Shown: positions 1-13,693 of the stretch, piece after piece
Position numbering within the stretch: the first letter of the stretch is position 1
Layout: each line of letters opens with the position of its first letter
DNA from: Georgenia sp. M64
GTDB lineage: Bacteria; Actinomycetota; Actinomycetes; Actinomycetales; Actinomycetaceae
DNA: 64,000 bases
Assembly: GCF_038049925.1 (NCBI RefSeq)
Contig: NZ_CP145809.1
Coordinates: forward strand, 1,302,001-1,366,000
Direction of reading: 5' to 3'
The notes under the pieces: generated by a model
Seen by the model: only the letters and a program-made list of their open reading frames with translations
Databases searched by the model: none
Told to the model about the DNA's origin: nothing
Translations under genes and position numbers: made by a program

Positions 1-1032
1 GCCGAGGAGTACGACCTCGCCCTCATGGACCTCGACGGCGTCTGCTACCGCGGAGCCGAGCCGGTCGAGCACGCGGACGAGGGGGTGGCGTCCGCACGGG
101 GCCTCGGCATGCGGATGCTCTTCGTCACCAACAATGCCAACCGGCCGCCCCAGACGGTCGCCGACCAGCTCAGCTCGCTCGGGATCCCGACCGAGCCGGT
201 GGAGGTCATGACCTCCTCGCAGGCGGCAGCGGCGGTCCTCGCGCAGGACCTTCCCGCGGGCGCGCTCGTGCTCGCCGTCGGCGGGGCGGGGCTGCGCTCC
301 GCCCTCCTTGAGGCGGGACTCCGTGTGACGGACACCGCAGCGGACGAGCCCGTGGCCGTCGCCCAGGGGTTCGCGCCCGAGGTCGGGTGGGCCCAGTTGA
401 CCGAGGCGGCCTACGCGATCGCGGCCGGTGCACGCTACGTGGCAACCAACCTCGACTCGACCCTGCCCACGGAGCGGGGTTTCGCCGTGGGCAACGGCTC
501 CCTCGTGGCAGCGGTCGTCAACGCGACCGGGGTGACGCCGCTCTCCGCCGGCAAGCCGGAGGCCGAGATCTTCCACCAGGCGGTGGCGCGGGCCGGCGGG
601 ACGCGCCCCCTCGCCGTCGGTGACCGGCTCAACACCGACCTGGCCGGGGCGCGCGCGGCGGGCATCCCCGGACTCCACGTCCTGACGGGGGTGAGCGACG
701 CCCGCGCGGTGGTCCTCGCCGAGCCCCACGAGCGGCCGAGCTTCCTCGCCGTCGACCTTCGCGGCCTCGCCGAGCCCCACCCGGCACCGCACCGCGACCC
801 GCAGGGGTGGTGGCGGTGCGGCGCGGCCGCGGCCCGGGTCGCCGGCTCCGAGCCGCACCTCGAGCTGCGGGTGGGCGACCGGACGCTGGACCTGGACTCC
901 GACGCCGAGCCGGTGACGGTCTCCCTCGACGCCTGGCGCTGCCTCACCGCGGCAGCCTGGGACGCTGCGGACGACGGCACGGTACTCACACCCGAGCGGG
1001 TGCCCGTGCTGGAGGTCGTCTCGCCGCGATAG
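1..1032 (+). CDS. HAD-IIA family phosphatase, 5' partial
   Basis: The frame is open from base 1, so the true start lies upstream; the ATG at 25 falls inside the first HAD motif region. Visible motifs are motif I (DLDGVCYRG), motif II (VTNNAN), the motif III lysine in SAGKPEAE, and motif IV (VGDRLNTDLAGARAAG), the pattern of NagD/PGP-like HAD-IIA phosphatases. After about residue 250 there is a C-terminal extension of roughly 85 residues beyond the usual HAD-IIA core. The gene is followed closely by a small conserved gene and tlyA, the same order as Rv1692-Rv1694 in M. tuberculosis, where the homologue is a glycerol 3-phosphate phosphatase. The family is certain; the exact substrate here is an inference from synteny. 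Confidence 0.93.
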   Translation, partial: AEEYDLALMDLDGVCYRGAEPVEHADEGVASARGLGMRMLFVTNNANRPPQTVADQLSSLGIPTEPVEVMTSSQAAAAVLAQDLPAGALVLAVGGAGLRSALLEAGLRVTDTAADEPVAVAQGFAPEVGWAQLTEAAYAIAAGARYVATNLDSTLPTERGFAVGNGSLVAAVVNATGVTPLSAGKPEAEIFHQAVARAGGTRPLAVGDRLNTDLAGARAAGIPGLHVLTGVSDARAVVLAEPHERPSFLAVDLRGLAEPHPAPHRDPQGWWRCGAAAARVAGSEPHLELRVGDRTLDLDSDAEPVTVSLDAWRCLTAAAWDAADDGTVLTPERVPVLEVVSPR

Positions 1033-1070
1033 CCTGACCGGTGCCCGCACGACCCGGAGAGGAGACGACG

Positions 1071-1232
1071 ATGGACGTGACCCCCGCCGACCTCCCCGCG
1101 GCGCGTCCGGCTGCCGCCGACCCTCTCGAGAGGCTGGGCGAGATCGACGAGCTCCCCCTGGCGGACCAGGTCGCCGTCTTCGACGCCATCCACTCGCACC
1201 TCTCGGCGCGGCTGAGAAGCGCCGAGAGCTGA
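1071..1232 (+). CDS. Small conserved actinobacterial protein (Rv1693-like position)
   Basis: This 53-residue acidic protein lies between the HAD phosphatase and tlyA. The ATG at 1071 is chosen over the upstream GTG at 1041 because GGAGAGGAG sits 6 to 14 bases before it. The stop is immediately followed by the tlyA GTG. The C-terminal half, ending around DAIHSHLSARLRSAES, is predicted helical; no enzyme motif is visible. M. tuberculosis carries a similarly small unnamed gene (Rv1693) at the same place. Function is unknown, but translational coupling to tlyA suggests the two are made together. Confidence 0.75.
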   Translation: MDVTPADLPAARPAAADPLERLGEIDELPLADQVAVFDAIHSHLSARLRSAES

Positions 1233-1233
1233 C

Positions 1234-2163
1234 GTGGCGCGCCGCGTACGCATCGACGCCGAGCTGGTCCGACGAGGTCTGGCCCGTTCGCGCCAGCACG
1301 CCGCCGAGCTCCTCGCGGCCGGTCACGTCCGGCTCGACGGCGAGGTCGTCACCAAGCCCGCCCGGCAGGTCGATCCTGCCCAGGCCCTGCTCGTCGACGT
1401 GCCTGACGCCCAGGACTACGTCTCGCGCGGTGCCCACAAGCTGGCCGGCGCCCTCGACGCGCTCGGGGCCGACGCGCCGGTGGTCGACGGTCGTCGGTGT
1501 CTCGACGCCGGGGCCTCCACCGGCGGGTTCACCGACGTGCTGCTGCGCCGCGGGGCCGCCCACGTCGTCGCCGTCGACGTCGGCTACGGCCAGCTGGCGT
1601 GGTCCCTGCAGACCGACGAGCGCGTGAGCGTGCTGGACCGCACCAACGTGCGGACCCTCACGCCGGAGGCTGTCGCGCCGGCGCCGCAGCTCGTGGTGGG
1701 CGACATGTCGTTCATCTCGCTCACCCTCGTCCTGCCTGCCCTCGCGAGGGCGGCCGCCCCGGACGCGGACTTCCTCCTCATGGTCAAACCGCAGTTCGAG
1801 GTGGGCAAGGACCGGCTCGGCTCGGGCGGGGTGGTGCGCGACCCCGCGCTCCACGTGGAGTCGGTCCTCACCGTCGCGGCCGCCGCGGCCGAGGTCGGAC
1901 TCGACACGTGGGCCGTGGTCCCCAGCCCGCTGCCCGGTCCGTCCGGCAACGTCGAGTACTTTCTGGCGATGCGCCGCGACCACCCCCGGGCCCTGAGCGG
2001 GCAGGCCCTGGCCGACGCCGCGGCCGAGGCGGTCCGCACCGGGCCGGCCGGAGACGGTGAAACCACACCGGCCGGAGCCGTGCGGACCACACCGGCCGGA
2101 GCCGGTGGGACCACGCCGACGGACCCGCTCGTCATCCGCACCCCGGAGCAGGAGAAGCCATGA
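1234..2163 (+). CDS. tlyA: TlyA rRNA 2'-O-methyltransferase
   Basis: This protein of 309 residues has an N-terminal S4 RNA-binding domain (about residues 3-60: VRIDAELVRRGLARSRQHA) and an FtsJ/RrmJ-type Rossmann methyltransferase domain. The SAM-binding segment is DAGASTGGFTDVLLRRG, followed by GDMSFISL and VKPQFEVGK. TlyA methylates 16S C1409 and 23S C1920 ribose and confers capreomycin/viomycin susceptibility in mycobacteria. The start GTG lies one base after the preceding stop, and the stop overlaps the nadK ATG (ATGA). The last 40 or so residues are a family-atypical Pro/Ala/Gly/Thr-rich tail encoded by a 24-bp tandem repeat, listed separately. Confidence 0.95.
   Translation: MARRVRIDAELVRRGLARSRQHAAELLAAGHVRLDGEVVTKPARQVDPAQALLVDVPDAQDYVSRGAHKLAGALDALGADAPVVDGRRCLDAGASTGGFTDVLLRRGAAHVVAVDVGYGQLAWSLQTDERVSVLDRTNVRTLTPEAVAPAPQLVVGDMSFISLTLVLPALARAAAPDADFLLMVKPQFEVGKDRLGSGGVVRDPALHVESVLTVAAAAAEVGLDTWAVVPSPLPGPSGNVEYFLAMRRDHPRALSGQALADAAAEAVRTGPAGDGETTPAGAVRTTPAGAGGTTPTDPLVIRTPEQEKP
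2044..2115 (+). repeat. 24-bp tandem repeat, three copies, in the tlyA 3' end
   Basis: Three head-to-tail copies begin at 2044, 2068 and 2092, each opening with CCGGCCGGAG. Because 24 is a multiple of three, they add in-frame TTPAG-type units to the TlyA C-terminus without breaking the gene. Copies differ at a few bases. Confidence 0.85.
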
Positions 2164-2999
2164 GCCGCCGCATCCTCGTCGTGTGCCACGAGGGGCGCCA
2201 CGACGCCGTCCGCGCGGCGGACCGCGTCAGCGACGACCTGCGCGAGCACGGGATCGAGACCGTCCGCAACGGCAGCGCCGAGGGGGTCGAGCTCGTCGTC
2301 GTCCTGGGCGGCGACGGCACGATCCTGCGGGCGGCCGAGGAGGCGCGCAACCACGACGTCCCCGTCCTCGGGGTGAACCTGGGCCACGTCGGGTTCCTCG
2401 CCGAGGCCGAGCCCGAGGCGCTGCCCGAGGTGGTCGCGCGCATCGTCGCGCGCGACTACTCGGTCGAGGAGCGGATGACGCTCGACGTCCAGGTCACGAC
2501 CCCGGACGGGCGGGTCCAGCGCAGCTGGGCCCTCAACGAGGCCGCGGTGGAGAAGGGGGAGCGGGCCCGCATGGTCGTGGCCACGATCGGGGTGGACGGC
2601 CGGGGGCTGTCCTCCTTCGGCTGCGACGCCATCATCCTGGCCACCCCCACCGGCTCGACCGCCTACGCCTTCTCGGGCGGGGGACCGGTGGTCTGGCCCG
2701 ACGTCGAGGCGCTGCTGCTGGTCCCCATCGCCGCCCACGCGCTGTTCACCCGCCCGATGGTCGTGGGGCCGAGCTCGGTCCTCGAGGTCGAGATCCTCCC
2801 CTACGAGGAGACTCACGCCGTCGTCTGGTGCGACGGCCGGCGTCTCCTCGACGCCCCCTCGGGCTCGCGCATCGAGGTCCGCCGCGGCGAGCGACCCGTC
2901 CGCCTCGCGCGCCTCACCGAGGCTCCGTTCTCGGGCCGGCTCGTCGCCAAGTTCAACCTGCCGGTCAAGGGGTGGCGCAACCTGCGGGAGGTGCCGTGA
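2160..2999 (+). CDS. nadK: NAD kinase
   Basis: This 279-residue enzyme phosphorylates NAD to NADP. The hallmark GGDGTIL is near residue 50 and the second conserved segment, PTGSTAYAFSGGGPVV, near residue 165. Length is typical of bacterial NadK. Its ATG overlaps the tlyA stop and its own stop overlaps the recN GTG, so tlyA-nadK-recN form one translationally coupled block, as in mycobacteria (Rv1694-Rv1696). Confidence 0.96.
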   Translation: MSRRILVVCHEGRHDAVRAADRVSDDLREHGIETVRNGSAEGVELVVVLGGDGTILRAAEEARNHDVPVLGVNLGHVGFLAEAEPEALPEVVARIVARDYSVEERMTLDVQVTTPDGRVQRSWALNEAAVEKGERARMVVATIGVDGRGLSSFGCDAIILATPTGSTAYAFSGGGPVVWPDVEALLLVPIAAHALFTRPMVVGPSSVLEVEILPYEETHAVVWCDGRRLLDAPSGSRIEVRRGERPVRLARLTEAPFSGRLVAKFNLPVKGWRNLREVP

Positions 3000-4717
3000 T
3001 CGAGCAGGTCCGCATCGAGAACCTCGGGGTGATCGCCTCCGCGGAGCTCGACCTCGCGCCCACCTTCACCGTCATCACCGGCGAGACCGGGGCGGGCAAG
3101 ACCATGGTCCTCACCAGCCTCGACCTGCTGCTCGGCGGCCGCGCCGACCCCGCGCTCGTGCGCACCGGCACCGACCGCGCCGTCGTCGAGGGCACCTTCA
3201 CCGTCCCCCCCGACGGCGTCGCCGCCGGCCGGGCCGAGGAGGCGGGCGCGGAGCTCGACGACGGCGCCCTCATCGTCGCCCGCACGGTGCCGGCGGGCGG
3301 CAGGTCCCGGGCCCACCTCGGCGGCCGGACCGTGCCCCAGGGCGTCCTGGCCGAGATCGGTGAGCAGCTCGTCACCGTCCACGGGCAGTCGCAGCAGCTG
3401 CGCCTGCGCGCCCCGGCACAGCAGCGCGCCGCGCTCGACGCGTTCGGCGGCGCGGACCACGCTGCCCTTCTCGACACCTACCGCCGGGCCTGGGCCGACC
3501 TCGTGGCGGTCCGCGCCGAGCTCGCCGAGTGGGAGCGCTCGGCCGGCGTCCGCGAGGAGGAGATCGCGCGCCTGCGCGCCGGGCTCGACCAGGTCGACGC
3601 CCTGGCCCCCCTGCCCGGGGAGGATGTCGCACTGCGCGAGGAGGCCCAGCGGCTCGGCAACGTCGAGGAGCTGCGCGCGGCGACCGGACGGGCCCACCAG
3701 GCGCTCACGGGGGCCGACGACCTCGCCCCCGGCGGGGTCGACGCCGCAGCCCTGCTCGAGGAGGCCCGGCGCAGCCTCGAGCACGGCGCCGCCGACGACC
3801 CGGCCCTGGGCGAGTGGGCCGCCCGCCTGGCCGAGGCCGCCTACCTCGTCTCCGACGTCGCCACCGAGCTCGCGTCCTACCTCACCTCCCTCGACGCCGA
3901 CCCCGCCCGGCTCGCCGTCGTCCACGAGCGGCGCGCCGCCCTGGCCGAGGCGACCCGGCTGCACGGTCCCGACGTCGACGCGCTCCTGGCGTGGGCGGAC
4001 CGGGCCCGGGAGCGGCTCGCCTACCTCGACGGCCCCGAGGACACCGGTGAGCGGCTGCGCGAGCGCCTCGCGGGGGCGGAGCGCGCCACGGCGGCGGCGT
4101 CCGCCGCGCTGAGCGAGTCCCGGCGCGCCGTGGCGGAGGACCTCGCCCGGTCGGTGGACGCCGAGCTCGCGGGCCTGGCGATGAAGGGCGCCCACCTCAC
4201 CGCGCGGCTCACCGCCCTGCCCGAGCCCGGTCCGCACGGCGGTGAGGACGTCGAGCTGCTGCTCGCCGCCCACCCCGGCGCCCCCGCGCGGCCCCTGGGA
4301 CAGGGGGCCTCCGGCGGTGAGCTCTCCCGCGTCATGCTGGCCATCGAGGTCGCGCTGGCCACCGCCGCGCCCGCCGCGGACGCCACCGACCCGCGGACCT
4401 TCGTCTTCGACGAGGTCGACGCCGGGGTGGGTGGCCGGGCCGCCGTCGAGGTCGGCCGGCGGCTGGCCCTGCTGGCCCGCAGCTCCCAGGTGGTGGTCGT
4501 CACCCACCTGGCGCAGGTCGCCGCGTTCGCCGACCGCCACCTCGTGGTGAGCAAGGACACAGCCGGCGCCGCCGTGGTCACGGCCACCGACGTCAGCAGG
4601 GTCGAAGGCCCCGATCGGGTGCGGGAGCTGGCCAGGATGCTCTCGGGCCAGGAGGACTCCGAGACCGCCCTGCGGCACGCCGCTGAGCTTCTGGAGCGGG
4701 CGACCGTGGCACCATGA
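2996..4717 (+). CDS. recN: DNA repair protein RecN
   Basis: RecN is an SMC-like ATPase acting early in double-strand break repair. The 573-residue reading begins at the GTG that overlaps the nadK stop (GTGA); the open frame extends further upstream, but only this start gives the canonical N-terminus IEQVRIENLGVI. Walker A is GETGAGKT at residues 29-36. The middle is a long Glu/Arg/Ala-rich coiled coil. The ABC signature region GQGASGGELSRVMLAIE and Walker B TFVFDEVDAGVGG are near residues 435-480, followed by the VVTHLAQVAAFAD switch region. Length and domain order are normal. Confidence 0.95.
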   Translation: MIEQVRIENLGVIASAELDLAPTFTVITGETGAGKTMVLTSLDLLLGGRADPALVRTGTDRAVVEGTFTVPPDGVAAGRAEEAGAELDDGALIVARTVPAGGRSRAHLGGRTVPQGVLAEIGEQLVTVHGQSQQLRLRAPAQQRAALDAFGGADHAALLDTYRRAWADLVAVRAELAEWERSAGVREEEIARLRAGLDQVDALAPLPGEDVALREEAQRLGNVEELRAATGRAHQALTGADDLAPGGVDAAALLEEARRSLEHGAADDPALGEWAARLAEAAYLVSDVATELASYLTSLDADPARLAVVHERRAALAEATRLHGPDVDALLAWADRARERLAYLDGPEDTGERLRERLAGAERATAAASAALSESRRAVAEDLARSVDAELAGLAMKGAHLTARLTALPEPGPHGGEDVELLLAAHPGAPARPLGQGASGGELSRVMLAIEVALATAAPAADATDPRTFVFDEVDAGVGGRAAVEVGRRLALLARSSQVVVVTHLAQVAAFADRHLVVSKDTAGAAVVTATDVSRVEGPDRVRELARMLSGQEDSETALRHAAELLERATVAP

Positions 4718-4721
4718 GCCG

Positions 4722-5924
4722 GTGAGTCCACACTTCCGACGTCGCCGCCAGCAGGCCGACACCGGCCCGGGAACGACCGGGCCGGCGCGCGTGGACGCCC
4801 GCACGAAGAACCTGACCAAGCGTCTGCGTCCGGGCGAGATCGCCGTCATCGACCACGAGGACCTCGACCGGGTCTCGGCCGAGGCGCTCGTCGCGTGCCG
4901 GCCGGCCGCGGTGCTCAACGCCGCCCGCTCGACCTCCGGCCGCTACCCCAACCTCGGACCGGGCATCCTCCTCGAGGCGGGCATCCCGCTGGTGGACGAC
5001 CTCGGCTCGGCGGTCATGGCGGTCAAGGAGGGCCAGGTCCTCACCGTCGACGGCGGTGAGGTGCGCGCCGGGGACGTCCTCGTCGCCGAGGGCACGGCCC
5101 AGGACGCCGACACGGTCGAGGCGTCCCAGGCCCTGGCGCGCGAGGGGCTGTCGGTCCAGCTCGAGGCGTTCGCGACCAACACCATGGACTACGTCCGCAA
5201 GGAGCGCGACCTGCTCCTGGACGGGGTGGGCGTGCCGGTCGTGCGCACCCGGTTCGAGGGACGGCACGTCCTCATCGTCGTGCGGGGCTACCACTACAAG
5301 GAAGATCTGGCGATGCTGCGGCCGTACATCCGCGAGTACCGCCCCCTCCTCATCGGGGTCGACGGCGGCGCTGACGCGCTCATCGAGGCCGGCCACACCC
5401 CGGACATGATCGTCGGTGACATGGACTCGGTCTCGGACCGGGCGCTGCGGTCCGGCGCCGAGATCGTCGTCCACGCCTACCGGGACGGCCGGGCCCCGGG
5501 GCAGCGACGCGTGGAGGACCTCGGTGTCGAGCACGTCGTGTTCCCCGCGACCGGCACCAGCGAGGACGTCGCCATGCTGCTCGCGGACGACTCCGGCGCC
5601 GAGCTCATCGTCGCCGTCGGCACCCACGACACCCTCATCGAGTTCCTCGACAAGGGCCGCTCCGGCATGGCCTCGACCTTCCTCACCCGGCTGCGGGTGG
5701 GCAGCAAGCTCATCGACGCCAAGGGGGTCTCGCAGCTGTACCGCACGCGGATCTCGTCCTGGCAGCTGGTGCTGCTGGCCGTCGTCGGCCTGCTCGCCCT
5801 GTTCGTCGCCCTCGCCGCCACCAACGTCGGCCAGACCATCTTCGGGCTGTCCGGGGCGTGGTTCGACGACCTGGTGAACTTCTTCCGGTCGCTCGTGGGC
5901 ATCGCCCCGGAACCGACCACCTGA
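4722..5924 (+). CDS. steA: SteA, septation-associated membrane protein with thiamine-pyrophosphokinase-like fold
   Basis: This 400-residue protein matches the Rv1697/SteA family. The central region carries the pyrophosphokinase-like metal-binding pattern VDGGADALIEAG and VGDMDSVSD (about residues 210-245). One transmembrane helix, LVLLAVVGLLALFVALAATNV, lies near residues 346-366, leaving a short tail. In Corynebacterium glutamicum SteA and SteB form a complex promoting RipA-dependent cell separation; that role is family knowledge, not shown here. It starts with GTG four bases after the recN stop and is followed 20 bases later by steB. Confidence 0.88.
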   Translation: MSPHFRRRRQQADTGPGTTGPARVDARTKNLTKRLRPGEIAVIDHEDLDRVSAEALVACRPAAVLNAARSTSGRYPNLGPGILLEAGIPLVDDLGSAVMAVKEGQVLTVDGGEVRAGDVLVAEGTAQDADTVEASQALAREGLSVQLEAFATNTMDYVRKERDLLLDGVGVPVVRTRFEGRHVLIVVRGYHYKEDLAMLRPYIREYRPLLIGVDGGADALIEAGHTPDMIVGDMDSVSDRALRSGAEIVVHAYRDGRAPGQRRVEDLGVEHVVFPATGTSEDVAMLLADDSGAELIVAVGTHDTLIEFLDKGRSGMASTFLTRLRVGSKLIDAKGVSQLYRTRISSWQLVLLAVVGLLALFVALAATNVGQTIFGLSGAWFDDLVNFFRSLVGIAPEPTT

Positions 5925-5944
5925 CCCGCTGGAGACACGCTTCG

Positions 5945-7039
5945 ATGATCGACTTCCGCTACCACATCGTCTCCCTCATCGCCGTGTTCCTGGCCCTCTC
6001 GGTCGGCATCGTCCTGGGGGCGGGTCCGCTGCGCGACTCCATCGGCGACACCCTCACGGGCCAGGTCCAGGACCTGCGCGAGGACCGCGACCAGCTGCGC
6101 GTCGCCCTGGAGACCGCCGACCGGGACGTCACCGAGCGGACGACCTACCTCGATGAGTCCGCGCCGGTCCTGCTCGAGGGCACCCTCACCGACCGGCGGG
6201 TCACGGTGGTGACGCTGCCCGGGACCGTCACCGAGGACGTCGAGGAGCTCCGGGACCGCCTCGCGCGGGCCGGGGCCGAGGTGGTCGGTGAGGTCGCCGT
6301 CACCGAGGCGTGGACCGACGCCGACACGCTCTCCTTCCGCCAGACCTTCGCCGGTCAGCTGCTGGGCTACATGGACGACGCCCCGGCCGAGGACGCCGGC
6401 GCCGAGGCCATCTTCGGCGCCGCCCTCGCCCAGGCCCTGACCGGGACGGGCGAGGAGCTCTCCGAGGACGCCGCCACCCTGGTCGACCTCCTCACCTCCG
6501 CCGAGGAGCCGCTCATCACCCTCACCGAGGAGCCGGCCGGGCCCGCCCACGCCACCGTGCTGGTCGGGCCCCGGCCCGCCGAGCTGCCCACCGAGGAGGA
6601 GGATCCCGAGGTGGTCGAGGCCGCCGCCGAGACCCTCGCCGGGCACGTGCGCCTGGCCGAGGCGCTCGCGCAGGCGGCGCCGTCGGTCACCGTGGGTGCC
6701 GCCGTCTCGGACCGTGACCTCGTCACCGCCGTGCGCGAGGACGAGGCGGCCGCGGGTGCCGCGACCACCGTCGACTCCGTCGGGGAGGTCACCGCCGCCA
6801 TCTCCGCGCCCCTGGCGCTCGCCGTGTCGATCTCCGGCGCGACCGACGCCTACGGGTTCGGGCTCGGGGCCGAGGCGCCCGTCCCGCCCCGGGTCGAGCT
6901 GCCGCTCCTCGTCCCCGACGTCACCCCGTCCGAGCCGTCGCAGGACGGCACCGCCGGGGCGGAGGAGACCACCGCCGGGGAGGAGACCACCGCCCCCGCG
7001 GAGGACGCCACGGCCGACGGGGAGGACGGGGCGGCGTGA
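5945..7039 (+). CDS. steB: SteB/MctB-family single-pass membrane protein
   Basis: The open frame extends back into steA, but the ATG at 5945 gives the family-typical N-terminus MIDFRYHIVSLIAVFLALS with one transmembrane helix at residues 9-28, followed by a short coiled coil (about residues 38-60) and an extracytoplasmic domain. The protein has 364 residues. Family members are annotated as copper transporter or MctB (Rv1698) and as SteB, partner of SteA in coryneform cell separation; with steA directly upstream the latter is the better inference. The C-terminus is a low-complexity Glu/Thr/Ala repeat built from EETTAG-like units. Its stop overlaps the next GTG. Confidence 0.87.
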   Translation: MIDFRYHIVSLIAVFLALSVGIVLGAGPLRDSIGDTLTGQVQDLREDRDQLRVALETADRDVTERTTYLDESAPVLLEGTLTDRRVTVVTLPGTVTEDVEELRDRLARAGAEVVGEVAVTEAWTDADTLSFRQTFAGQLLGYMDDAPAEDAGAEAIFGAALAQALTGTGEELSEDAATLVDLLTSAEEPLITLTEEPAGPAHATVLVGPRPAELPTEEEDPEVVEAAAETLAGHVRLAEALAQAAPSVTVGAAVSDRDLVTAVREDEAAAGAATTVDSVGEVTAAISAPLALAVSISGATDAYGFGLGAEAPVPPRVELPLLVPDVTPSEPSQDGTAGAEETTAGEETTAPAEDATADGEDGAA

Positions 7040-7901
7040 GCCCGGCCCGGGACGTCCTCGCCCCCGCCGTGATCGGGGCCGGTGCCACCGCCGCGGCGGC
7101 AACCGTCCTGCGGTCCCGCCCACCCGGTGGGGCGGGGCGGTGGGAGCGGCGCAACTTCGCCGGCCGGGACGTGAGCCTCCTCGGCGGGGCCGCCGTCGGG
7201 GCCGGGGCCGTGGCGGGACCGCTCGCCGCCGCCCTGGTCACCCGCGAGCCCGCGGTCGCCCGGACCCTCGCCGCCGCCGCGCTCGCGGCCGGCGCCGGGG
7301 CGGGCATGGGCCTGCTCGACGACCTCGGCGAGGGACCCGCCGACGCGCCCCGGGCCAAGGGGCTGCGCGGGCACCTCGGGGCGCTCGCCCGCGGTCAGGT
7401 CACCACCGGGTCCCTGAAGATCGTCGGCATCGGCGCCGGGGCGCTCCTCGCCGCCGCCCTCGTCACGCCCGGGCGTGGGACGGGCCGGCTGACCGGGACC
7501 CTCGCCGGCGCCGCCCTCGTCGCCGGCACCGCGAACCTGCACAACCTCTTCGACCTGCGTCCGGGCCGGTCCCTCAAGGTCGCCACCGCCGTGGCCGCGC
7601 CGCTGGTCCTCGCCGTCGCCCCCACCGCCGCGACCGGCGCCTGCGCGCTCGGCGTCGTCGGCGCCGCCCTGCCTGACGACCTGGCCGAGCGCACCATGCT
7701 CGGCGACACCGGCGCCAACGCCGTCGGCGCGCTCGTGGGCACCGCCCTGGCCGCCCACCCCTCCCGGCTCCTGCGCGGGAGCGCCCTGGCCGCGGTCGTG
7801 GCGCTGACGCTGGCGAGCGAGCGGGTGAGCTTCTCCGCGGTCATCGACGCCACGCCGGTGCTGCACCGGCTGGACGACCTGGGCCGCCGCGCCCCGCAGC
7901 G

Positions 7902-7905
<4 letters not shown>
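7036..7905 (+). CDS. MraY/WecA-like membrane glycosyl-1-phosphate transferase
   Basis: This 289-residue multipass protein shows the polyprenyl-phosphate transferase motifs in order: GLLDDLGEG near residue 94, AKGLRGHLGALARG with TGSLKI near residues 110-130, NLHNLFDLRPGRSLK near residue 170, and LGDTGANAVGALVG near residue 223. Such enzymes move a sugar-1-phosphate from a nucleotide sugar to a lipid carrier. It is shorter and more Ala-rich than MraY and is not in a mur/dcw cluster, so it is probably not the peptidoglycan enzyme. GTG start and stop both overlap neighbours, tying it to steB upstream and the MurJ-like gene downstream. Substrate is unknown. Confidence 0.82.
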
Positions 7906-13277
<5,372 letters not shown>

Positions 13278-13326
13278 CCACCGACCGGGCCGCACCGCCG
13301 CGACCCGGCCAGACCGAGGAGGAACT

Positions 13327-13671
13327 GTGAGAGTCGCACTGCCCGTCACCGGTACCGGCCACCTCGACCCGCGGTGGGGTCGGGCCCACCTCATCGCCGT
13401 CGCCACCGTCGCCGGCGGTACGGTCACCGACTGGGCCGAGCACGAGGTCGCCTGGGACCACCTGCACGACGAGGGCGGCGAGGGCGCGCACCATGCGCGG
13501 GTGGCCCGGTTCCTCCGCGAGCAGCAGGTGGAGGCCGTCGTGGCGAACCACATGGGGCCGGGCATGACCCGCATGCTCACGACCATGGGCCTGCCGACGG
13601 TCCTGGGAGCCGAGGGGGACGCACGCATCGCCCTGGAGGCGGCGCTGGCGGAGCTCGGCGCCTCGGCCTGA
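13327..13671 (+). CDS. NifX/NifB-type dinitrogenase cofactor domain protein
   Basis: This 114-residue protein corresponds to a single Nitro_FeMo-Co (NifX-like) domain: VALPVTGTGHLDPRWGRAH at the start, WDHLHDEGGEGAHHARVARF in the middle, and VEAVVANHMGPGMTRMLTTMG. In nitrogen fixers such domains carry Fe-Mo cofactor precursors, but no nif genes are present. Stand-alone members occur widely in actinobacteria without known function. GAGGAGGAACT precedes the GTG start. A 17-bp gap to the convergent neighbour contains a dyad that may terminate both genes. Confidence 0.85.
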   Translation: MRVALPVTGTGHLDPRWGRAHLIAVATVAGGTVTDWAEHEVAWDHLHDEGGEGAHHARVARFLREQQVEAVVANHMGPGMTRMLTTMGLPTVLGAEGDARIALEAALAELGASA

Positions 13672-13693
13672 GCGAGGGCCGGTCCGCCTCAGG
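13667..13693. terminator. Candidate bidirectional terminator
   Basis: CCTGAG at 13667-13672 pairs with CTCAGG at 13688-13693. The dyad spans the 17-bp gap between two convergent genes and overlaps both stop codons. There is no T-run, which is common in high-GC actinobacteria. Confidence 0.35.

Noticed and set aside
2057-4717. RecN reading extended upstream to 2057
   Set aside because: The first 313 codons overlap tlyA and nadK in another frame and are Arg/Pro-rich nonsense; the family N-terminus begins at 2996.
1584-7866. Several long minus-strand open frames opposite tlyA to the PNPT gene
   Set aside because: All are antisense to recognised genes and have the low-complexity composition expected of high-GC shadows.
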